Shown here: positions 43,543-53,100 of the stretch, piece by piece
Position numbering within the stretch: the first letter of the stretch is position 1
Layout of the letters: every line of letters starts with the position of its first letter
NCBI RefSeq assembly: GCF_004349245.1
Contig: NZ_SMLC01000009.1
Location: forward strand, 1 to 64,000
Direction of reading: 5' to 3'
Origin: Actinomadura sp. 6K520
GTDB taxonomy: Bacteria > Actinomycetota > Actinomycetes > Streptosporangiales > Streptosporangiaceae
DNA: 64,000 nucleotides
Notes under the pieces: model-generated
Database searches by the model: none
Told to the model about the DNA's origin: nothing
Seen by the model: only the letters and a program-made list of their open reading frames with translations
Made by a program: the position numbers and the translations under genes

Positions 43543-44130
43543 TCAGTCGCGGGGTGCGGTGAGGAGCGCCGCCAGGGCCGCCGCGAACCGGGCGGGGTCG
43601 ACGTCGGCCGGGGGCCGGCCGAAGAACTCCCGGGACAGGTGGTATCCGGACAGGGCGGAGACGACGACCGCGAGGAGCGCGTGCGCGTCCTCCTCGCCGG
43701 GCAGCGCCGGCAGGTCCCGGGTGAGGTGCTCGGCCTCCTCGGCGATGCCCTCGTCCAGCAGCGCGCCGCGGACCTTGCGGGTCAGCTCGGGGAACCGGCC
43801 GTGCTCGCGGGCCAGCAGCGTGATCAGCGGCCTGACCCGCGTCAGGTAGTCGAGCTGCTGCAGGAGGCGGCGGGTGAGCGCCTCGCGCGGGTCGCCGGTG
43901 ACGGGTCCGCGCTCGAAGGCGCGGCGGTGCTCCTGGGCGCGGCCCAGTTCCCGCTCGAAGACCTCGCCGAACACGTCCTCCTTGGAACCGAAATGCCGGT
44001 AGAAGCTGCCGCTCCCGGGGGAGAGCCCGGCCAGCTCCTCGATGTCGGTGACGGTCGTGCCGCCGAAGCCGCGCCGCTGGATCAGCTCCAGGGCCGCGTC
44101 GAGGATGCGCTCACGCGTGGTGGATGACAC
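43543..44130 (-). CDS. TetR-family regulator with double operator
   Basis: This 195-residue protein has a TetR helix-turn-helix (TTVTDIEELAGLSPGSGSFYRHFGSKEDVF) and a helical ligand domain. GTG 44130 (VSSTTRERIL) is preferred because the upstream operator at 44135-44170 would otherwise lie in the coding sequence; ATG 44154 would add eight residues. It is divergent from the GH5 gene, and two identical palindromes separate them, so it is probably autoregulated and may repress the hydrolase. Confidence 0.85.
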   Translation of the reverse strand: MSSTTRERILDAALELIQRRGFGGTTVTDIEELAGLSPGSGSFYRHFGSKEDVFGEVFERELGRAQEHRRAFERGPVTGDPREALTRRLLQQLDYLTRVRPLITLLAREHGRFPELTRKVRGALLDEGIAEEAEHLTRDLPALPGEEDAHALLAVVVSALSGYHLSREFFGRPPADVDPARFAAALAALLTAPRD

Positions 44131-44134
44131 GGAT

Positions 44135-44170
44135 GCAAGATAGCTCTTGCGCATGCAAGAACCTTCTTGC
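44135..44170. promoter_or_regulatory. Tandem TetR operators GCAAGA-N4-TCTTGC
   Basis: Two perfect 6-4-6 palindromes (44135-44150 and 44155-44170) are centred 20 bp apart, nearly two helical turns. They sit in the divergent TetR/GH5 promoter region. Confidence 0.75.
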
Positions 44171-44205
44171 ACAGTGGAGGGCCCCGGCGACGAAAGGCCC
44201 CCGCC

Positions 44206-46089
44206 ATGCCCGCGTTCCGCGCGTCCCGCGTCCCCGTCCGGCTCCTGTCCGCGGTCCTGCTGGCGGTGGCCGGCCTGCCCGCCGTCACCGCGACCCCCGC
44301 GGCGGCGATGGACCCGCCGGGGGCGATCGTCGTCGCGCCGGACGACGGCGCCTGGGAGTTCCGCGACGGCGAGGGACGCGAGGTGACGCTGCGCGGCTTC
44401 AACGTCTCGGGCAGCACCAAGCTCTACGAGAACGACCTCCTGCCGTTCCGCACCACCGCGGACGCCGCCCGGTCGGCGCAGGCGATGCGGGATCTGACCG
44501 GCGCCAACGCGATCCGCTTCCTGATCAGCTGGGAAGGGGTCCAGCCCGCGCCCGACCGGATCGACCACGCCTACCTCGACAGGGTCGCGGCGCAGATCAG
44601 GGAGTTCACCGACCGCGGGATCCGCGTCCTGCTCGACTACCACCAGGACCTGTACTCCTCGCACCTGTTCCACGAGGGCAGCTGGTACACCGGGGACGGC
44701 GCCCCGGAATGGGTGATCGAGGCCGGGGACTACCCGCGCGAGTCGTGCGGGATCTGCCTGCTGTGGGGGCAGAACATGATGAACAACGGCGCCGTGCGCC
44801 AGGCCGCCCACGACTTCTGGCGCAACCGGGTCCTCGCCACGGAGGCCGGGCCCATCGGCGTCCAGGACGCCTTCCTCGCGCAGGCGAAGGCGACCATGAC
44901 CCACCTCGAACGGGAACTCCCCCGGCCGGCGTTCGACGCCATCATCGGGTTCGACCCCTTCAACGAGCCGTTCGACGGCGGCCTGGACGGCGGCTCCGGC
45001 CTGGACTGGGAGAAGAACCACCTGATGCCCTTCTACCACCGGTTCCGCGCCGCGATGGACGAGGCGGGCTGGGCGGCCAAACCCGCCTTCGTGGAACCGC
45101 TGGTCTTCTGGAACACCGGATTCTTCGAGCAGGGCGGCATGACGTCGGTCGGGCGGCTCGGCACCCGGATGGTCTTCAACACCCACTACTACGACGGGGC
45201 GCGGATGACGCTCGACCCCTCCCCCGCGTCCGACGGGACCTATGCCGCGCCGATGAACGAGATCCGGCGGCGCGCCGCCGAACTGGGCACCGCGCCGATC
45301 GTCTCCGAGTTCGGCAACAAGCTCGACGACGGCCGCACCCCGTGGATGGTCCGCGGGATGTACCAGGCGATGGACTACGGCGTTCCCGGCCGCGGCTGGT
45401 GGAACGGGCCGTCCGGCGGCGGGGCCGTGCTGTCGGCGCTCCAGTGGCACTGGGACGTCTACAGCGGCCGCCACCACGAGTTGATGAACGGCAACCCCCG
45501 CAAGGTGCAGACCGAGGGCGACGCGTGGAACGACGAGGACCACTCCGTCGTCACCGCCGACGACGCGGGCACCGTCACGCTCCGACTGGACCAGCGTGTC
45601 CTCGACAGGCTCTACCCGGCCGCGGTGAACGGCGACACCCTGGCGTTCGCGTTCGAGGACCTGGCCCGCTCCGGATACGGCGGGACGGGGCGGCAGCAGC
45701 CCTGGCTCACCGTCCCGTCCTCGATGCCCGGTGTCGCCGCCCTGGTCGAGGGCCGCCAGTACGGCGTCCTCGTGTGGCGGGGGTCGGCGACGGGCGCGCC
45801 CACCGACCTGCACCTCCCGCGGTCCTTCGCCCCCGGCGGGACCACCGTCGTCAGCGATCTCGGCGCGCTCACCGGCGTGCCCGCCTCCGGCCCGGTGAAG
45901 GCCACGCCGGAACCCGGCTCGTCCTCGGCGCACCGGCTGCAGCTGACCCCGGCCGGCGACTCGCCCGCGGCGGTGCACTTCGCGCTCGTCGCCAACACCA
46001 CGACCGGGACGCCGGTGACGCCCGCTCAGCTGGCCGCGGCCCGCGCCGAACTGTCCGCCTGGGCGAACCGCCACTTCGCCGCCGGCTGA
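44206..46089 (+). CDS. Secreted GH5 family glycosidase (endoglycoceramidase-like)
   Basis: This 627-residue protein has a signal peptide (1-34) and a GH5 TIM barrel with acid/base E254 in GFDPFNEPFDGG and nucleophile E368 in IVSEFGNKL. The pattern and the C-terminal beta domain (about 500-627) resemble endoglycoceramidases and related GH5 enzymes more than cellulases, so a glycolipid or beta-glycoside substrate is likely. Its 3' end overlaps the convergent pabAB gene by 64 bases. A neighbouring TetR and operator pair suggest repression. Confidence 0.85.
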   Translation: MPAFRASRVPVRLLSAVLLAVAGLPAVTATPAAAMDPPGAIVVAPDDGAWEFRDGEGREVTLRGFNVSGSTKLYENDLLPFRTTADAARSAQAMRDLTGANAIRFLISWEGVQPAPDRIDHAYLDRVAAQIREFTDRGIRVLLDYHQDLYSSHLFHEGSWYTGDGAPEWVIEAGDYPRESCGICLLWGQNMMNNGAVRQAAHDFWRNRVLATEAGPIGVQDAFLAQAKATMTHLERELPRPAFDAIIGFDPFNEPFDGGLDGGSGLDWEKNHLMPFYHRFRAAMDEAGWAAKPAFVEPLVFWNTGFFEQGGMTSVGRLGTRMVFNTHYYDGARMTLDPSPASDGTYAAPMNEIRRRAAELGTAPIVSEFGNKLDDGRTPWMVRGMYQAMDYGVPGRGWWNGPSGGGAVLSALQWHWDVYSGRHHELMNGNPRKVQTEGDAWNDEDHSVVTADDAGTVTLRLDQRVLDRLYPAAVNGDTLAFAFEDLARSGYGGTGRQQPWLTVPSSMPGVAALVEGRQYGVLVWRGSATGAPTDLHLPRSFAPGGTTVVSDLGALTGVPASGPVKATPEPGSSSAHRLQLTPAGDSPAAVHFALVANTTTGTPVTPAQLAAARAELSAWANRHFAAG

Positions 46090-48200
46090 TCCGCGGGGAA
46101 CGCCGCGTCGAGCAGGCGGAGCAGGGGCGCGGCCTTGACCGCGGTCTCCGCGAACTCGGCGTCCGGGTCCGACAGGGCGGTGATGGCGCCGCCGACGCCG
46201 AACTCGACGCGCCCGGCGGACGCCACGGCCGTGCGGATCACGATGCTGAAGTCGGCCGCGCCCGACAGCGAGAAGTAGCCGAGGGCACCGGAGTACACGC
46301 CGCGCGGGCCTTCCTCCAGGCGGTCGATGAGCTGCATGGTGCGGATCTTCGGCGCCCCCGTCATCGAGCCGCCGGGGAACGCCGACCGCACGCACCGCAC
46401 GGCCGAGACGTCCGGGCGGAGGGTGGCGCGGACCGTGCTCACCAGCTGGTGGACGGTGGTGTAGCTCTCCACGTCGAAGATCGGGTCGACCTCGACCGAC
46501 CCGGTCTCGGCGACGCCGCCGAGGTCGTGCCGGACCAGGTCGACGATCATGAGGTTCTCGGCGCGGTCCTTGACGCTCGCCGCCAGTTCGGCGCGCAGCC
46601 GCCGGTCCTCGGCGGGGTCGGCGGAACGCGGCCGGGTGCCCTTGATCGGCTTGGACTCGGCCCGCCCGTCCGCCGAGACGCGCAGGAAGCGCTCGGGGGA
46701 GGCGCTCAGCACCGACAGGCCGCCGAACCGCAGCAGCGCCCCGAACGGCACCGGGTCGCGCCTGCGCAGCAGCCGGTAGAAGTCCCACGGGTCCGCGCGC
46801 ACCCGCGCGGTGAGCATGTTGGTCAGGCAGACCTCGTAGGTCTGCCCGGCGATGATCTCCCGGCGGCAGGCGGCGATCTTGTCGAGGTAGCGGCGCCGGC
46901 CGTGCCGCAGCGCGAGCCCGCCGGGCACCGGCGGGTCGACGGCGGGGGCCGGCGTGCCCGGTGACCGGGCGGGCAGCCCGGCCAGGCGGGTTTCGACGGC
47001 GTCCAGCCAGGCCCGCGCCGCGCGCTCGTCGCCGGCACCGTCCACCTGCCGGCACAGGGCCAGCAGGTGGACGCTCCCGTCCCGGTGGTCGAACGCCACG
47101 GCCCGGTCGGCGAAGATCATGGCGGCGTCGGGATGCGGGGAGCGGTGCGCCCGCGCCCCGCCGCACTCGGCCTTGAGCTCGTAGCCGAGGTAGCCGACCC
47201 AGCCGAGCCGGAAGCCGAACGGCAGGTCGGGGGTCTCGGCCGCGTGGGCGCGCAGGTCGGCGTCGATCCAGTCGAAGAAGGACGCCCGCTCCAGCCGCGT
47301 GGTCCCGCCCGCCGACTCGACGGTCAGGCCCCCGGTCGCCACGTCGAAGGTGGCGACCCGCGCCAGCGGGCCGGCCGCGTCCCCCATGAACGAGAAGCGC
47401 CCGCCGTGCTCACCGGTCCGGCTGCTGTCGAGCCAGAACGCCCGGTCGGACCCGGCGAACAGCGCGCCGAACACGTCCTCGGCCACCGCCGGTGTGCTGA
47501 CCTGGCGCGCGATGACCCGGTACCTCGCGGTCCGGTCCCGCTCGGCGGCCGGTGCGGGTGGCCGGGCGGCGGGGGACGGCGCGGCGGCGCGGACGGGCCG
47601 TCTCCGGCCGAGGCGCTCGCGGGTGAGGTCGAGGAAGTTGCCGATGATGGCGCGGCCGTGCTCGGTGCACACCGACTCCGGGTGGAACTGGACGCCCCAG
47701 ATCGGTCTCCGGGTGTGCCGGACCCCCATCAGGACGCCGTCGGGCGTCCACGCCACCGTCTCCAGCACCGGCGGGAGGTCCGCGGCGGCGAGCGAGTGGT
47801 AGCGGACCGCGGAGAACGGGGAGGGCAGGCCCCGGAACAGGTCGGCGCCCGTGTGCTCCACCGGTGACGTCCGCCCGTGCCGGACCTGCGGCGCGGGCCG
47901 GACACGCCCGCCGAACACGTGACAGATCCCCTGGTGGCCGAGGCACACGCCGAGGACCGGGATCCGGGCGTGCTCGATGACCGCCGCGCAGATCCCGAAG
48001 TCCCCGTCGTGCTCCGGCGAGCCGGGGCCGGGCGAGATGATCACGTTGTCGAACGGGCGCAGCAGGCGGCGCAGGGCGCGGCGCGACGTCCGCGCCACCT
48101 CGTCGTTGCGGACGACGACCGGCTCGGCACCGGCCTCCGCCACGTACTGGAGCAGGTTGTGGGTGAACGAGTCGTAGTTGTCGATGATCAGCGTCCGCAC
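46026..48200 (-). CDS. pabAB: Aminodeoxychorismate synthase, PabA-PabB fusion
   Basis: This 724-residue fusion has an N-terminal class I glutamine amidotransferase (C86 in GVCLGHQG, H173/E175 in QFHPES) and a C-terminal chorismate-binding PabB domain with PIKGTRPR, whose lysine marks aminodeoxychorismate rather than anthranilate synthase, and FPGGSMTGAPK. It makes 4-amino-4-deoxychorismate for folate or PABA-derived metabolites. GTG 48200 follows GGGGGA. It lies downstream of nitroreductase and methyltransferase genes, same strand. Confidence 0.93.
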   Translation of the reverse strand: MRTLIIDNYDSFTHNLLQYVAEAGAEPVVVRNDEVARTSRRALRRLLRPFDNVIISPGPGSPEHDGDFGICAAVIEHARIPVLGVCLGHQGICHVFGGRVRPAPQVRHGRTSPVEHTGADLFRGLPSPFSAVRYHSLAAADLPPVLETVAWTPDGVLMGVRHTRRPIWGVQFHPESVCTEHGRAIIGNFLDLTRERLGRRRPVRAAAPSPAARPPAPAAERDRTARYRVIARQVSTPAVAEDVFGALFAGSDRAFWLDSSRTGEHGGRFSFMGDAAGPLARVATFDVATGGLTVESAGGTTRLERASFFDWIDADLRAHAAETPDLPFGFRLGWVGYLGYELKAECGGARAHRSPHPDAAMIFADRAVAFDHRDGSVHLLALCRQVDGAGDERAARAWLDAVETRLAGLPARSPGTPAPAVDPPVPGGLALRHGRRRYLDKIAACRREIIAGQTYEVCLTNMLTARVRADPWDFYRLLRRRDPVPFGALLRFGGLSVLSASPERFLRVSADGRAESKPIKGTRPRSADPAEDRRLRAELAASVKDRAENLMIVDLVRHDLGGVAETGSVEVDPIFDVESYTTVHQLVSTVRATLRPDVSAVRCVRSAFPGGSMTGAPKIRTMQLIDRLEEGPRGVYSGALGYFSLSGAADFSIVIRTAVASAGRVEFGVGGAITALSDPDAEFAETAVKAAPLLRLLDAAFPADQPAAKWRFAQADSSARAAAS

Positions 48201-48308
48201 GGCATCCCCCACGGCCCGGCGCGGCGGCGGGCGCACCACGCGCCCCGCCGCCCGGCCCCGCCGCATGAGGGTACCGGCAGCGTGGCACCGGGTCGGCGCG
48301 GCACCGGG

Positions 48309-48944
48309 TCAGCGCATCGGGGTGCCGTAGGACTCGTCGAAGACGATCTCCTCCACCGGGGTGCGGGTCAGCTTGGCGGGGAAGCCGTGCTCGGGGTAGC
48401 CGACCGCGATGTGGGCGGCGGTGATGACGCCGTCCGGGATGCCCAGCAGCTCCTTGACCTTGGGCTCGGCGTGGACGAGGAGGGTCGTCAGGGCGCTGGC
48501 GACGCCCTGGGCGCGCAGCGCGAGGCAGAAGTTCTGCGCGGTCGGGTAGATGGACCCGCCGCCCACGACGCTGAACCGGTCGAGCTCCAGGTCGGTGGGG
48601 TGGAGGCCGTCGATCTCGGCGCACAGGACGACGATGGCCGGGACCTCGTGCAGGTGCTCGGCGAAGTGGTCGGCGTCGGTGACGGCCTTCGGCAGGGCGC
48701 CCACGCCGATCTCGCCGGTGTCGATGCCGTCCAGGTACGCCTTCCAGGGCCCGAGGTACCACTCGGCGAGCTGCCGCTTGCGGTCCTTGTCCCGGACGAC
48801 GACCCAGCGGACGGGCTGCCGGTTGCCGCCCTGCGGCGCGAACCGGGCGGCGTCGAACGCCGTCATCAGGACCTCGTCCGGTACGGGGTCGCCGCGGAAG
48901 TAGCGGCACGTGCCCGTTGTCTTCATGGCCTCGATGACGTCCAT
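48309..48944 (-). CDS. Nitroreductase-family FMN oxidoreductase
   Basis: This 211-residue protein has a nitroreductase fold (AMKTTGTCRYFRGDPVPDEVL, FAPQGGNRQPVRWVVV, GSIYPTAQNFCLALRAQGV). It reduces nitro groups, quinones or flavins using NAD(P)H. ATG 48944 has GGAGAGGTG upstream. It is 108 bases upstream of pabAB; the two might be cotranscribed. Confidence 0.88.
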   Translation of the reverse strand: MDVIEAMKTTGTCRYFRGDPVPDEVLMTAFDAARFAPQGGNRQPVRWVVVRDKDRKRQLAEWYLGPWKAYLDGIDTGEIGVGALPKAVTDADHFAEHLHEVPAIVVLCAEIDGLHPTDLELDRFSVVGGGSIYPTAQNFCLALRAQGVASALTTLLVHAEPKVKELLGIPDGVITAAHIAVGYPEHGFPAKLTRTPVEEIVFDESYGTPMR

Positions 48945-48988
48945 GTCACCTCTCCGGGGTAAAGGTCGGGTCGGAAGGGCGGCCGGGG

Positions 48989-49786
48989 TCAGGGTTTCCG
49001 GCCGACGGCGCCGTACATCCAGATGAGATCGAGGTTGGGCGTGACCGGGCCGTCGGGCCGCCAGAGCGGGGTCTGGACGATGCCGGGCTCCAGCAGCTCG
49101 AAGCCGTCGAAGATGCGCTCGATCTCGGACTTGCGGCGCGCCACGGCCGGGGCCTTGGCGCGGTTGTAGGTGCTGGCGACCTCGTTCACCTGGCTGGTGC
49201 GGAAGTCCTGGGTGGGGTGCGACAGGACGAGGTAGCCGCCGCTGGGCATCGCGTCCCGCAGCGGGGCGACGATGTCGTGCGGCTCCCGGTCGGGGACGAA
49301 CTGCAGCACCGAGACCAGCATGACCGCCAGCGGCTGGTCGAAGTCGATCAGCGACCGGACCTGCTCGTCGGCGATGATCCGCTCGGGGTCGCGGACGTCG
49401 GCCTGGACGACGGCCGTCCGCCCCAGCCCGCTCAGCAGGGCCCGCGCGTGCACGAGGACGATCGGGTCGTTGTCGACATAGACGACGCGCGTGTCGGGCG
49501 CGGTCTCCTGGGCGACCTCGTGGACGTTGCGCTGGGTCGGCAGCCCGGCGCCGAGGTCGAGGAACTGCCGGACCCCGGAATCCACCAGGTGGCGGACGGC
49601 GCGGTGCAGGAAGGCGCGGTTCTCCTGGGCGATGGCGCGGATCTCGGGGGCGGCGTCGAGCGCGGCCTCGGCGGCCGCGCGATCGGCCTCGTAGTTGTCC
49701 TTGCCGCCCAGGTAGTAGTCGTACATCCGGGCGGGATGGGCGACGTCCACGTGCAGGTCGATGCGGGCCGGGTCCTCGTGGGTCAA
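48989..49786 (-). CDS. DUF574-type SAM-dependent methyltransferase (paralogue 2)
   Basis: This 265-residue protein shares HPARMYDYYLGGKDNYEAD, FLDLGAGLPTQRNVHEVAQ and VVYVDNDPIVLVHARALL with paralogue 1, so both are Methyltransf_19. The substrate is unknown. It lies upstream of the nitroreductase gene, same strand. Confidence 0.9.
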   Translation of the reverse strand: MTHEDPARIDLHVDVAHPARMYDYYLGGKDNYEADRAAAEAALDAAPEIRAIAQENRAFLHRAVRHLVDSGVRQFLDLGAGLPTQRNVHEVAQETAPDTRVVYVDNDPIVLVHARALLSGLGRTAVVQADVRDPERIIADEQVRSLIDFDQPLAVMLVSVLQFVPDREPHDIVAPLRDAMPSGGYLVLSHPTQDFRTSQVNEVASTYNRAKAPAVARRKSEIERIFDGFELLEPGIVQTPLWRPDGPVTPNLDLIWMYGAVGRKP

Positions 49787-49931
49787 AGTCGGGCCTCTCT
49801 AGCGCTCGCCGGCCCACCACCGCGAGGGTCGCAGCCGTTCCCGCATAACCATATTGCGTTCCAACGGCCCCGCGTGGTGAAAAGTGCCGACTTGGCCACG
49901 CTCGGCCCCAGAAAGATCGTTCCGGTCACAT

Positions 49932-49945
49932 CGAAATGTTTCGAA
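49932..49945. promoter_or_regulatory. Xylan-type operator 1 (CGAAA-N2-TTTCG)
   Basis: TCGAAATGTTTCGA is a near-perfect palindrome, identical to operator 2. CGAAA-N2-TTTCG elements are reported in actinomycete xylanase promoters. It lies about 80 bases upstream of the -35 element. Confidence 0.6.
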
Positions 49946-50011
49946 CCCATCCCCGCATCGGCATGCGTCCAGATCAGACACCGCATGGCTTGATTCGAGG
50001 GAAAGAGGTGG

Positions 50012-50040
50012 TTGACGCGAGAGACGGCTGAGGCTATTTT
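50012..50040 (+). promoter_or_regulatory. Promoter of the GH115-GH10 operon
   Basis: TTGACG (50012-50017), 17-bp spacer, TATTTT (50035-50040). It lies between two identical palindromes. Confidence 0.55.
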
Positions 50041-50061
50041 CCAGTCGGCTCTCGAAAAATA

Positions 50062-50075
50062 TCGAAATGTTTCGA
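50062..50075. promoter_or_regulatory. Xylan-type operator 2 (CGAAA-N2-TTTCG)
   Basis: TCGAAATGTTTCGA recurs exactly 130 bp after operator 1 and about 20 bp after the -10 element, a position where a bound repressor would block transcription. A further half-site (CTCGAAAAATATCGA) sits just upstream. Confidence 0.6.
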
Positions 50076-50111
50076 GATGCCCGTGCCGCTCCCGCAGTGA
50101 GGAGACAGCCG

Positions 50112-53100
50112 ATGGGCAGACCGCGTCGGATGTGGAAGTCGAAGCTGTTCCTGGCCCTGGTCCCGACCGTCATCGCCTTCACCGCCCCGCCCGCCGCCGC
50201 GCTCCCGGCCGGCCGCGGAGGGCAGGGCCACGGCGAACCGGACCCCGCGTCCTACATCGCGTTCCGGGACGGCCGGGGGCACTTCCCCCTCGTCGCGGAC
50301 GGCAGGGCCGCGCCGCTGGTCGTCAGCGACGCCGACCACCCGGGCGTCGTGCGGGTCGCCGGGGACCTGCGGGCCGACATCGAGCGGGTGAGCGGCGAGC
50401 GGCCCGCGCTGTCGGCCGACGGGAGGGTCCCGGCCGCGAGCGCGGTCGTCATCATCGGCACGATCGGCAAGAGCCCGCTCATCGACCGGCTCGTCTCGTC
50501 CGGGAAGCTGGACGTGCGGGGCGTCAAGGGCAAGTGGGAGACCACCGTCGAACAGGTGGTGGACCACCCGATGCCGGGCGTGCGGCGCGCCTTCGTCATC
50601 GCCGGCAGCGACCAGCGCGGCACCATCTTCGGGGCCTACGACGTCTCCAGGAACATCGGCGTCTCCCCCTGGTACTTCTGGGCCGACGTCCCGTCCCCCC
50701 GGCACGAGAACATCTACGTGAAGCCGGGCCGGCACACGCAGGGCACACCGGCGGTGAAGTACCGGGGCTTCTTCATCAACGACGAGAACCCGGCGCTGAA
50801 CCGGTGGGCGCCGCGGTTCTTCGGGCCGGGGAAGGCCGAGGGCTACCCCAACGGCTTCAACCACGAGTTCTACGCCAAGATCTTCGAGACCATGCTGCGG
50901 CTCAAGGCCAACTACCTGTGGCCCGCGGTGTGGGGACGCGCCTTCGCCGAGGACGACCCGCTCAACCACGCGACCGCGAAGAAGTACGGCGTCGTCATGG
51001 GCACGTCCCACGAGGCCCCGATGATGCGCGGCATCGAGGAGTGGAACCGGCACGCCACCCCGGCGGAGCGGGACGCGGACGGCGAGATCACCAAGCCGGG
51101 CAGCGACCCGTACGGCGGGACGGGCGAGTGGAGCTTCCGCCGCAACGCCGACGCCGTCAAGAAGTACTGGCGGGACGGCATCGAGCGGATGGTCGACGAG
51201 GACTTCGAGGGCGTCGTCACCATCGGCATGCGCGGCAACGGCGACGTCAGCCTGCCGGACGGCGACGGCATCGAGCTGATGGAGAACATCATCGCCGCCG
51301 AGCGCGGAATCCTGGCGGACGTCACCGGGAAGGCGGCGTCCGAGACCCCGCAGGTGTGGACGCTCTACAAGGAGGTCCAGCGGTACTGGGACCGGGGCAT
51401 GCGCGTCCCCGACGACGTGACCGTCGTCTTCACCGACGACAACTGGGGCAACATGCGCAAGATGCCCGCGCAGGGGCTGCCGGAGCGGGCCGGCGGATAC
51501 GGGCTCTACTACCACTTCGACTACGTGGGCGGCGGCCGCAACTACAAGTGGGTCGACACCGCGCAGCTCGGCAACACGTGGGAGCAGCTCCACCAGTCCT
51601 ACCAGCACGGCATCCGCAACCTGTGGGTCGCGAACGTCGGCGACATGAAGAGCAACGAGCTGCCGACCCAGTTCTTCCTCGACTACGCATGGGACCCGGA
51701 CCGCTGGCCGCTGCACAGGCTGGGCGAGTGGGAGCGGCAATACGCTGCGCAGAACTTCGGGAACGGGCCCGCGAAGGAGATCGCCGAAGTCCTCGGCGAG
51801 TACGGGAATCTGCAGGCGCTGCGCAAGCCGGAACTGCTCAACCGCCGCATCACCCTCGACCCGGAAAAGGACCTTTCCACCGACCCGAGCGCCGTCGTCT
51901 ACGACGACGAGGAAACACCCTTCTACCTCGACCGGTACCGCGAAATGGACGGCGTCACCGCACGCTGGCAGCGGCTCGCCGCAAAGGCCGAACGAATACG
52001 CCGCCGCATACCGGACGAGCTACAGGACGCCTATTACCAGCTCGTGTACTACCAGGTGAAGGCGACGGCCAACCTTTACGCGCTGCGCGAGGCCGAATTC
52101 ACGAACATCCGCTACGCGGAACAGGGGCGGGCGGCCACCAACGACTACGCCGACGAGGCCGAGGCCAGGTTCGACGAGGACCAGGCGATGTCGCACTACT
52201 ACGACCACGCACTGGCCGGCGGGAAATGGGAGGGCTTCCAGAGCCAGCCGAAGATCGGCTACGGGAACGTGGAGCGGTACGGCCCGAACGCGCCCTGGCA
52301 GCAACCCGAGAAGGACCACGTGGCCCTGCCGGACGAGATCTACCCGCATCTCAAGCGGATCGAGGTGCCGGACGGCTCGGAGATGGGCGTGGCCATCGAC
52401 GGTTCCGACGAGTGGTGGCCCAAGGCGGAGACCGAGGCCGTCCTGCCCGAGTTCAGCCCGTACCAGAGCGCGCCCCCGCAGTACATCGAGGTGTTCAACC
52501 GCGGCACCGACCCGTTCGACTACCGGATCACGCCCGGCAAGCCCTGGGTGAAGGTGTCCCACGCCAAGGGCCGGGTGGACAAGCAGGTACGGGCGACCGT
52601 GTCGGTCGACTGGCGGCGGGCGCCCACGGGGACCACGCGCGTGCCGATCGAGATCACGGGTGCGGACGGCCGGACCGTCACCGTCCAGGCCGTCGTCGAC
52701 AAGCCGAAATCGTTCAAGGCGCGCGGCTTCGTCGAAGCGGGCGGCTACGTCTCCATGGACGCCGACGGCTTCACCCGCGCGACCCGCGCGGGCGGCGCGC
52801 ACTGGAAGCGGATCCCCGGCCTCGGCCGGACGGACGCCGGAATGGAGCCGTTCCCGGTCACCGCGCCCGGCCAGGAGCCGGGCAAGGGGCCGCGCCTCGA
52901 ATACGACATGACGCTGACCACCACCGGGCCCGTGCAGGTCTGGGCGTACCTGTCGCCGCGCAACAGCGTCCTTTCGACCGGGGGCCTGAAGTACGCCGTT
53001 TCGATCGACGGCCAGGAACCGCAGGTCGTGAACATCACCGAGGCGACCGGCGCGAACGACACGACCATGAACAAGCAATGGGAGAGGAACACCTCCGACA

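Noticed and set aside
43543..47166. 1207-codon minus-strand frame covering GH5 and part of pabAB
   Set aside because: Only its C-terminal 195-203 codons encode a real TetR protein; the rest is antisense to GH5 or out of frame with pabAB.
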